64,000 nt of DNA, from the NCBI GenBank assembly GCA_964017235.1, contig OZ024940.1, forward strand, positions 28,638,573 through 28,702,572, read 5' to 3'. The DNA comes from Sabellastarte sp. h YS-2021 (Eukaryota; Annelida; Polychaeta; Sabellida; Sabellidae). Shown piece by piece: positions 56,013 to 64,000 of this stretch. Position 1 is the first letter of the stretch, and every line of letters starts with the position of its first letter. Under the pieces are notes generated by a model, which made no database searches, was not told the origin of the DNA, and was given only the letters and a program-made list of their open reading frames with translations. The translations under genes were made by a program, and so were the position numbers.

Positions 56013-57539
56013 GGAGATAATTAGTGATCGGTTATGTTTTCCAGTTTCCATGCTGTTGAAAATCCTTCACTTTGGTATGTAATTGAAAGTATCAAATCTG
56101 TAAAAGTATTGAAGTTACTGTGTTTTACATCTGTGGCACAATCTATCCAATGACGGGAGAAGCTTGTTTATCGGGCCCTCGTATAATCTGAATCTGTGGA
56201 TTGCAAGATCTGAGATCTTGTCTCTGTATATACATGTGTTATGCATAAAAATAATCTCCCGCAGTATGTTAATTCACAGACTGATAATTTGTGTCAAAAG
56301 AATTAATGTTAACAATGCATTACCAACCAAACTCACCGAGCTCGTGTCTGTGTTGTGTTTTAAGTTTAAAAAATAACCATAGAAATAGAAATGAATCAAA
56401 AAAGTCCCAGTTAAAAGGACAGTTACAATACACAAATGTATTAAACTGCTTCATCATTAACCAGCAAGGTTTTTTTTGTGTCCTAAAAATGGACTTTGTT
56501 TAATTATCACCCACGGTAACCCAATAGACCATGGATTTGGGTGGATTTCGGGTAACCAAACCCCTCACTTCTCTGAATTAAATGTCCCCAATAGAGTTCA
56601 GGTAATTCAAAATCTACAATAATAATAAATATATAACAATAATAAACTTGGACCTGCAATTGAAGCTCCATTTTTTTAACTTTTTAAAGCTAAATTTCTG
56701 GTCCCAATTTAAGAGACAGTAATTTCTATATGTTGACTAAGTCCAACTCTGTTCGAGTTCATATCAGTCAGTTCCCACTAAGAAATCTGTGGACTGGATC
56801 AATATCATGTCCTTCACATGGTACAAGAACACCCAGTCTTCCCACAATCACACCACACTGACCCAGATCTTACTCCTGTGTACTCTGCACTCAATGGGAA
56901 AATGTCAATATGATATATACCTGAAGAAAATAGTAAAAGGCACACCAGATCAACACTTGTGTGTAGTGTGAAGACTTTGTGAGATTAAAGATTTATGTTA
57001 AACCTAGTGCCAGTCTCGTACTCACATGTACACTTTTGTACTAAAACAGGCATATTTTGTTAAAAAAAAAATCTTTAATATTCTTTTTTTTTTTTTTATG
57101 TAAAGATAGGGTTCACAAAGAAATAATTAAGCGGCCCGTCAGGGACGCTTATTTGTTTTCACTGAAGTTTGACTAATTGCCGCTGGCGCCGCACAATTAT
57201 GGTCTCCCTTGAATAACTTCTTAGCCTTTTAAATTTTTCTTTCTTTCTTATCTTTCTTTAAAACTATAGGGGTGGGAAAATTTTTTTTGCGTTTCTGAAA
57301 AAACCACACACACCTGTGCTATAAAATTTATTAGGTACATTCTAGACCAAATTTCCAAGGTCGGAAAGGATCTTCTCATCAATCGGACCATAGATGCCTG
57401 AGTGGGAGGCGTTTTATTTTCGTAAATTTTTTAAAAATGGGTACTTGGTCTGTATCTCAAAAACGGTGAGGATTTCGGCGTTTTGTTGGAATAACTTATT
57501 CAGCTACTTTTTGATACTCTTTTGACATGCTGAAGTTTA
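56013..57539. other. SLC34 intron 2 sequence, nothing recognised
   Basis: AT-rich intronic DNA with homopolymer runs (for example near 57,085-57,100) and no gene, RNA or terminal repeat recognised. Confidence 0.4.
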
Positions 57540-58930
57540 GCCCTGTATATGGAATCTTAAGGTCACCTTAATGTCAAAAAAGGGGTTTTAGCCCTCCAGT
57601 TCACTTAGTTTTTCACTTTTTTCAACCAAACTTGGCACATATATTAAGATTTGCCAAAGGAATATCCTGACTTTATGGTGACCTTAAACTCAAAATGTTA
57701 ATGGACATATGGCCTGCTTAAAGTCATCAAATTGGAATAAAATCCTCTGGCTCCTTTCTTTTTCCATTTTTTTATATCGGAAGTATCACTGGTATTAAAC
57801 TAGATAAAAATAATACTTATGGTCACCTTAAACTCTCAGTATGAATGGAGTTGTAGTCACCTTAAAGTGAAATAAGGGGGTTTTCAGCCTCCAAGTATCT
57901 TATTGTTCGACTGACCTCAGTTAAACTTTGCACACCTATAAAGGATGGCAAACCAAAGGGTTATCCTGACTTTATGGTGACCTTAAACTGTTAATATAAT
58001 TTCCCCCCCCCCCCTAAAGTCATAACATTTGAATAAAGCCATCTGGCTCCTTTCTTTTTCCATATCTAACATATATTGATTAGGGCTGCAAGCGAGCCCG
58101 AAAATGCGCCTCGATTCCTCGTTTTAGAAGAATCGATTTGGACTCGGTTAATCGCTTGATTATCGCCCACGAAATAAACTGCTTCATATTTTGACATATC
58201 ACGCCTTATAAAATGGTTACAAACCACACAACAGGAAGGAATTTTGATAATTTATTGAATTTGGGGGAAAAGACGCATTTATAATGTAAAATATAAGAAA
58301 CTTTAACCATCTTTATATTGCGAGATTTGAGGCGTCTTCGAAATACGTTATATTAAAATGCCGTCTTATAAAACGTTGTTACACAAAGAATTAAAGCTTG
58401 CTAATACTTAAAATATATAAATATTGAAATGGAAATGCCTTATATTAGTAAAATATATAAATATATTCATATATTTGAAGAAAAAATATAATTTTGTGGT
58501 AGATTTTATGTCTAAGTATAGTTGTTTTCGAAGACCCGGTTCACTTTTCTTGCCTCGAGTATTGAACTGAATCGTTTCGTTTCCGAGTAACCGAAGAATC
58601 TTTGCAGCCTTAATATTGATATTGAAGGGACATTATCATATTATAGTCATCTTAAAGTCGCAATATGAATGAAGTTATGGTCACCTTACAGTGAAAAAGG
58701 AAGTTTCAGCCTCCAGCTATCTTATTGTTCAACTGACCTGAGCTAAACTGTATGGCATGCACTTATAAAGGATGAGAAAAGGAACATTCTCATTTTATGG
58801 TCACCTTAAAGTCCCAATATGAATGAAGTTATGGCCACCTTGCAGTGAAATTATGGAGTTTTTAATCTGCAGCTATTGTAATGTTCAGCTGACCTCACTT
58901 TAATTGTGCACAATTATTAAAGATGAAAGT
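57540..58930. repeat. Degenerate ~300-bp tandem repeats, GGTCACCTTAAA motif
   Basis: TTTATGGT(G/C)ACCTTAAA recurs at 57,672, 57,971 and 58,794. Subtracting the 540 bp added by a hAT MITE gives periods of about 299 and 283 bp. Other shared blocks are CTGGCTCCTTTCTTTTTCCA and TATCTTATTGTTC(G/A)ACTGAC. Confidence 0.8.
58081..58612. mobile_element. hAT-type MITE 2 (532 bp)
   Basis: Ends TAGGGCTGCAAGCGA / TAAGGCTGCAAAGAT with a perfect 8-bp target duplication ATATTGAT (58,073-58,080 and 58,613-58,620). It interrupts the ~300-bp tandem repeats. Confidence 0.92.
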
Positions 58931-59532
58931 AGGGACAAGTAACATACACAATGCAATAAAGTTCACAGCTTCTATTGCTTATGATGCATATGTTGACATC
59001 TTTTATGGGCGACTTCTTTTTCATCAGGGCCGCTTCATTTTTGTCAGCAAAAGCATTTTTCTAGTTTCAGTAAGGTTTCATAAACAATTTAATGAGTTAC
59101 AGTATCAGTCCATGCTATGACCATATATTTATCATATGACACGACTAAATCCCACCTGAGAAAAAGACAAAATAACAATCAGGGGTGGCCATATTAACTT
59201 ATTAAGGTCTCTTATCCTGTCCCTGTATATATGTCATGTTGTAAGGACTTCTATAGAGCTTATCTCCATCATATAACAGACTCTAACAGAAACAACTCAA
59301 ATCACAGGATCTGTCTTAATGTAAGTTAAATGATGTATTTATGGACTTAGTCTGTGTGTGTAAATCTGAAAAGGAAATGTTTGGCATCACTCTATGTACT
59401 GTCTTTCAATGCTCTGTATTTGTTTATTTCAGTATGTGTGATACTTTCATACTGTGTGACATGTCCGGCTGTCCTTGTCTTTCACTGTTTATGATACTGA
59501 CCATCAGTATCAACCTGTCTGTGCTGTTTCAG

Positions 59533-59676
59533 ATCTCTCTGTGCTGCAGAAGTTGAAGCGTGTGCTGGTGGACTGGTTGCTGAAAGCCTGTGTTCTGCTC
59601 TTGCTCCTCTACCTGTTTGTCTGCTCGCTGGACTTCCTGTCCTCGGCCTTCAGACTGTTAGGAGGAAAGACAGCCG
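59533..59676 (+). CDS. SLC34A: SLC34 Na/Pi cotransporter, exon 3 (first membrane segment)
   Basis: 48 codons between TTTCAG and GCCG|GTAGG. They encode an amphipathic start, then the hydrophobic span CVLLLLLYLFVCSLDFLSSA and F-R-L-L-G-G-K, the signature of the first transmembrane segment of SLC34 transporters. The DNA is GC-richer than its introns, as expected for constrained coding sequence. Confidence 0.93.
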
Positions 59677-59813
59677 GTAGGCTTCATTTACACCATTGCT
59701 AGCCTAGGTACTCACACTTCTCATGCTTCTCTCACATTGTTAACCATCGGCAGATTACTGCTCCATTATATTCTTACAGAATTCATGGTATGTTGTGCTG
59801 TACAAAACTCAAA

Positions 59814-60040
59814 GGGGACACGGTGGCAGAGTGGTAGCACTCTCACCTCCCACCTCTGAGGCCTGGGTTCGATCACCGTCATGGCCTCAAGTGGTCCGCA
59901 AGTAAACTGCTGTTGGTCGGCAGTTTACAGTACAGAACCCGAACGAACTGTATGTACTGGTTTCCTCTGCCCTTACAACTACCCGTCGTGATATGACCTG
60001 TACAGTGTTGAAAATGACGTAAAACCCCAAATAAATAAAA
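59814..60040 (+). mobile_element. tRNA-derived SINE copy 4
   Basis: Head with TGGCAGAGTGGTAGCAC A box and GGGTTCGATCACC B box, divergent middle, shared body and AAATAAATAAAA tail. No target duplication found, so it is older or rearranged. In SLC34 intron 3. Confidence 0.9.
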
Positions 60041-60658
60041 TGCAGCCATAACCATTTCATTGCTTTCCTCCCAAGAATAATGTCAGGTTTTTGCCCGCTC
60101 AGTAAATAAAAGTAAAACCCGAGTACATTCCAATTGTGCAATCTTCCAACAGTAAATATTTTTTGGCTTTGTGCTTTGACCACACCAACCAGTCTAAAAT
60201 TTTGCGTTTAGATGTTTTATTTTTGTTCTCTGTTCCTATTCTAACACGATTGTTTAAAACAAAATACCTCTCAAACAAGATTAAAAAAATTATCCAAGTG
60301 AAGACACTAGGACTCCACCATGTTGGCTATTCCATCAATTGAACAGGGATGATTTTGTTTTCACCAAAGATAAACCGTAACATTTTTCTGTTTATTTTCT
60401 TGTACATTTGAAAGAATTGTTTCTTTGAAAAGAAATTTTGCCCCTTGTACAGATATTTTGCACTGTAACTAATGTAAATAACAAAGCCAGAAACATTTTC
60501 TTCTGTCTTTTCTTCTGTTCTGCATTTGGAAGTTGATGGAACAGCCTTAATGTTGATGCAGAAGTTTCGATGGTTAGAAATCGGTCTCGGCCAGTCAGAA
60601 TTGAGGGCACATCCGTATCATGTTCGAATATCAAATTTATCTGTGATTGGTGTTTCAG

Positions 60659-60790
60659 GCCAGGCTTTCTCAGCAAACACCCTCCTGAAGAACCCAGTGT
60701 GTGGACTCATGATTGGCATCCTGGCCACTGTATTAGTGCAGAGCTCCAGTACCTCCACCTCAATCATCATCAGTATGGTGGCTAGTGAAT
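60659..60790 (+). CDS. SLC34A: SLC34 Na/Pi cotransporter, exon 4 (QSSS motif)
   Basis: 44 codons, acceptor GTTTCAG, donor GAAT|GTAAGT. Contains [20 protein letters not shown], the first QSSS re-entrant repeat that forms the substrate and sodium site of the Na_Pi_cotrans domain. Phase 1 in and out. Confidence 0.96.
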
Positions 60791-60799
60791 GTAAGTACT

Positions 60800-61005
60800 C
60801 GAAGTATAACATACCAGTACGCTCATATCAGAACACTCTCATAACAATACACTCGCGTAATAATACACTCGTACAAATACACCGATACCAATACACTCAT
60901 AGCAATACACCCACATTAGAGTACACTCACCGAATTACCAATACACCCAGGTACCAATAGACTCGTAGCAATACAGTCAACAATATACTCCCCAATATAC
61001 TCATG
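60800..61005. repeat. Degenerate minisatellite, ~16-18-bp unit
   Basis: About ten imperfect AATACACTCGTA(G/A)C-like units directly after the exon 4 donor in SLC34 intron 4. Confidence 0.75.
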
Positions 61006-61182
61006 TCCTACAAATCCACCTGCTTTCTAATCCACCCACTTACAACAGACTTGCATCCAGATAGACTCGCATATCAAACTGCTGATAGTAACACACGTCC
61101 TTTACTCTGGCTTAAACCTCAGTACAAGACATTGACAGTGTGTTTTATTTTTGTTACTCAGAATGCTCCATGAACCAGAAAC

Positions 61183-61555
61183 TAGGGCTGTGACGGGTAC
61201 AAAAAATCGGCATCGAGTACTCGCCCTCTGAAAACCGGCCCGAATTCGAGTAACTGCAAGATTTAGTTCCCACCATTAGAAGTCTTCTGTAAACAAATTG
61301 TCAATTCCAGAAACAAAACTTTTGAAGAAAAACGTCTTCTATTAATCAGGTATTATAGATTATGGAGTAAATTACAGATTTTCAAGCGAAAATAACAAAC
61401 TTCAATTGATGTGTTATGTGACGGAATGCTGAAATGCAGCATATTTTACACAAACGTTTCATTACGTGGGTGAAAATACAATACCTCGCGAGTAACCAAG
61501 TACTTAAAATGGACTCGAGTACAAGCAGAGGCTTGAGTACTCGTTCGCAGCCCTA
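61183..61555. mobile_element. hAT-type MITE 3 (373 bp)
   Basis: Ends TAGGGCTGTG / TAGGGCTGCG, with subterminal CGAGTACTCG. Perfect 8-bp target duplication CCAGAAAC (61,175-61,182 and 61,556-61,563). In SLC34 intron 4. Confidence 0.93.
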
Positions 61556-61861
61556 CCAGAAACTGGTCATTCGTAAAAGCAAATTAAGTCGGCAATCCTC
61601 ATCAGTACAGTTCCTGTTCACCAGATTTGTATCAAGCCAAACATGTCAAATTAAAAAGGTTTATTGATAGTTTGCTCACTACTTATTCTTCTGGGATGTA
61701 GGCAGACATTTTTTTTTTATTTTCAGTTTGCAAATTAATAATAACCCTATGTTTTCACTAACTTGTATCACTTAATGAGCCAAACTTAATGCAGTAATGA
61801 CATGATAACACGACTTGATGAGATTAATCTTCCTATGTTTACTGTTCAGTGTGTTGTTCAG

Positions 61862-62053
61862 TTCTGCAGGTGAGGGAAGCTATCTTTATCATCATGGGAG
61901 CAAACATAGGGACGTCAGTGACTAACACCATTGTGTCGATGGCGCAGTCTGGTGACCGTGACCAGTTCAGGCGGGCATTTGCAGGCGCCACTCTGCATGA
62001 CATGTTCAACTGGTTGGCTGTGGCTGTCCTGTTGCCGCTGGAGGTTGCCACAG
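61862..62053 (+). CDS. SLC34A: SLC34 Na/Pi cotransporter, exon 5
   Basis: 64 codons encoding [20 protein letters not shown], then the [20 protein letters not shown] region. The A-x-A-x3-D motif (A-G-A-T-L-H-D, 61,981-62,001) is the one that distinguishes electrogenic SLC34 members from electroneutral NaPi-IIc. The acceptor used is GTTGTTCAG ending at 61,861, because it aligns with the family without a gap; an upstream in-frame AG at 61,849 would add four codons. Donor ACAG|GTAAGG. Confidence 0.95.
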
Positions 62054-62797
62054 GTAAGGGGGGTGTTGTTGAGTGTGTTAACCAGTGAGGTGGTGGCATC
62101 ATGCGAGGGTCTTTACAAGTTGCAGAATGTTCACGAGGGAGCGTGTGGTAGTGGTGGCATCGTTTACAGAAGTCAAAACCAGTTACCGGGGCTTTCAAAC
62201 AAAACGAAATCTGGTATTTCGTATGCTTGTTCTGTGCGTTGAAAAATATTCGCAGACGTACATGAGCGATAACTTGCAAATGGAAGTGGCTTTCGTGATA
62301 TATTATTAAGTACGTAAAAATTATTTTTACTCAATATAAACTGAAATTGTGACATATTTTTACAAAATATGTATATTTTTTGTCGTTTCTATGAAGTATC
62401 AGCCATTAGAAAGCCCTAAAATAATAATTTTTACAATAACCGGTTCCCAAATATTCTTTGCGGTTTTTGTTTTTTTTTTTCTACTAAAACGAAACGATAT
62501 TCCGCATACGGAAGACCGTTAACACTAGCGTGTGGTAATGGGGGGTATTAAAAATTGTGGGTAAAAATTTAACAGGTGCATGTTTGACAATGAGAGGATA
62601 TCACCAGTGAAACTTGGCAAATAGTAATCTGTAAAGTGACCAAATCCAACTGACCTAGGATCAGTTTATGGCAATTGTTTGGCCGTACCTAGTTCACCAC
62701 TTCAGATGCTATTCAGATTGCTAACATTTTCCCTGTATTTTCCAGGTGAGCTGTAACTTACTTTTTCATGTATAAACGTCAGTATTTGTCTTTGCAG

Positions 62798-62925
62798 GTT
62801 ACTTGTACCATCTGACTGACTGGATGACTCATTCCGTAGGATCTGCAGCCCATTGTGAAGAATCAAAGTGCAAAAGTGACTTCCTCAAAAAGATTACTAA
62901 ACCCTTCACAAACAGAGTCATACAG
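62798..62925 (+). CDS. SLC34A: SLC34 Na/Pi cotransporter, exon 6
   Basis: Acceptor TTTGCAG, donor ACAG|GTGAGT. Encodes YLYHLTDWMTHSVGSAAHCE and KITKPFTNRVIQ, corresponding to the loop after the third span; the KITKPFT block is typical of the family. Starts in phase 1, ends in phase 0. Confidence 0.9.
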
Positions 62926-63521
62926 GTGAGTCACAGAGTCCGACAGCCTAGTTGGATATCTAAGCTTTCAAGCTAAGGTGGACATAGATTTTTAGGCGTG
63001 ATGATGGGGGTGGGGTGCTACAACAGTAGTCTTGTTAACTTGCCATTGATTATGAAATTGAGACTGTTGGGGGTTGAAATGATGACATTCTTATTTGATT
63101 GGATTTTGACATTGAGTTCTGCATATCATCAAAGTGACAGGTGGAGGACATGTTTGCAATGGGTTGATGTTCAAAGGGCTGTTCCATTTCTGTGATATAT
63201 CGTAAACCCTGGGTATATGATAACATCGTTTGAGAGTCCATTAGGAACAGTTTTTGATCATTTCAAACCGTTGACATTTTTTATTCTTAAAGATTTTCTG
63301 AGGCAATGGAAATCTGAAAACTATCGGGGAAAAATATTCTGTACTTCGGGAACGCAACCAAAACCCATCTTACACCTATCATAAACTGTACCCTAAACTG
63401 TGCATTTTGATAATCGGGAGAAAGATTTACAATTTATTGCAGAAAAGGAACCGCCCATTACCTAATCTGTCAGAATTTGTGTGGAATTAGCTTGTGTTAA
63501 CAGATGTGTGTATGTTTTCAG

Positions 63522-63590
63522 CTCGACAAGAAGGTCATTGAAGGAATCGCACTGGGCAAGGAGGAATACTTGAACAGAAGCATGATAAAG
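63522..63590 (+). CDS. SLC34A: SLC34 Na/Pi cotransporter, exon 7
   Basis: 23 codons, LDKKVIEGIALGKEEYLNRS, between TTTTCAG and AAAG|GTAGGT. The L-D-K-K-V-I block is conserved in SLC34 and leads into the large extracellular loop. Confidence 0.9.
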
Positions 63591-63962
63591 GTAGGTTTTT
63601 TTGTGATGTTATAATTTTTACAACTTCCTAATTTCCACATCCTCTCTGTCACAATCTCAGATAAATTCATGCTACTGAATACAGACCTGTGTGAAAAACA
63701 TGTTTTGGCTTAGCCTCTCAAAGGCCAAGAGAAACACAATTTTATTTGGTGAGCATGTTAAGTTCTGTCTATGAAAGCACATGATCCATAGTTTCCTATA
63801 AATGTCAGCTGACACAGTGCTATATTCTGGTCATACTATTCTTTGTATAAGTTGTCCGATACTAAAACTTAAAGATCTCCTAAAAAAACCTGTAAGCAGT
63901 ATTTTGTAGTTTTCCATTGGACACAGGGGATGTGTGTATAATTGGCAGCGTGTGTGTTTCAG

Positions 63963-64000
63963 AAGTACTGTGGTTATGAGGAAGTGGTCGTGGAGGTCAA
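63963..64000 (+). CDS. SLC34A: SLC34 Na/Pi cotransporter, exon 8 (partial)
   Basis: Begins after GTGTTTCAG in phase 0 with K-Y-C-G-Y-E-E-V-V-V-E-V and runs off the window. The rest of the extracellular loop and the second inverted repeat domain must lie beyond 64,000. Confidence 0.85.

Noticed and set aside
56164-56971. Several 60-70-codon plus-strand frames in SLC34 intron 2
   Set aside because: No shared family, no splice signals tying them to the gene, and composition typical of intronic DNA.
60526-60960. 144-codon plus-strand frame across SLC34 exon 4
   Set aside because: It is exon 4 with read-through of both neighbouring introns; the splice sites at 60,658 and 60,791 define the real coding part.

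Overview
The window is invertebrate nuclear DNA, AT-rich and about 80% transposable-element debris, with one recognisable host gene at its right end. Intron-split coding sequence, tRNA-derived SINEs, L1-like and CR1/jockey-like LINEs, Ty3/gypsy elements carrying a baculovirus-F-type envelope gene, and hAT and TA-target MITEs together suggest a marine invertebrate, most likely a lophotrochozoan such as a mollusc. The species is my inference and is not shown directly.

Layout. 1-5.6 kb: the 3' part of an L1-like LINE ends in an A-rich tail against a decayed minus-strand gypsy element (gypsy-1) with a tRNA-Leu-type primer-binding site. 5.9-21.1 kb: one L1-like LINE (LINE-A) is split by a 9.36-kb minus-strand gypsy element (gypsy-2). 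Gypsy-2 is bounded by 2.2-kb LTRs (about 99% alike by eye) and a 4-bp target duplication. LINE-A ORF1 carries a PCNA-box-like motif, a coiled coil, an RNA-binding region and an IMPACT/UPF0029-like C-terminal domain. Gypsy-2 has lost gag, protease and RT but keeps RNase H, integrase and an extra zinc-finger ORF. 21.1-30 kb: LINE fragments, a third gypsy piece (gypsy-3, same family as gypsy-1) and a pair of ~860-bp direct repeats. 30-39 kb: gene-poor DNA, an isolated envelope-like relic, a CR1/jockey-like LINE tail and weak PIF-Harbinger remnants. 39.08-48.49 kb: an almost full-length envelope-bearing gypsy element (gypsy-4) with LTRs, PBS, PPT and CTTA target duplication. Its order is leader ORF, gag, protease, RT, RNase H, integrase, env, and it is disabled by stops, frameshifts, an integrase deletion and a SINE insertion.

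From 48.7 kb the DNA changes character. A 1.8-kb MITE-like element is followed by the 5' part of an SLC34 sodium/phosphate cotransporter gene on the + strand (exons at 51,628-64,000; the gene runs off the right edge). Its introns hold three tRNA-SINEs, three hAT-type MITEs with perfect 8-bp target duplications, three ~215-bp palindromic MITEs with TA target sites, a MITE containing a 30-G run, and degenerate tandem repeats.

The only functional pathway visible is phosphate uptake by the SLC34 transporter. Everything else is mobile DNA layered by nested insertion. All coordinates, motifs and duplications were read by eye; no alignment or database search was run.
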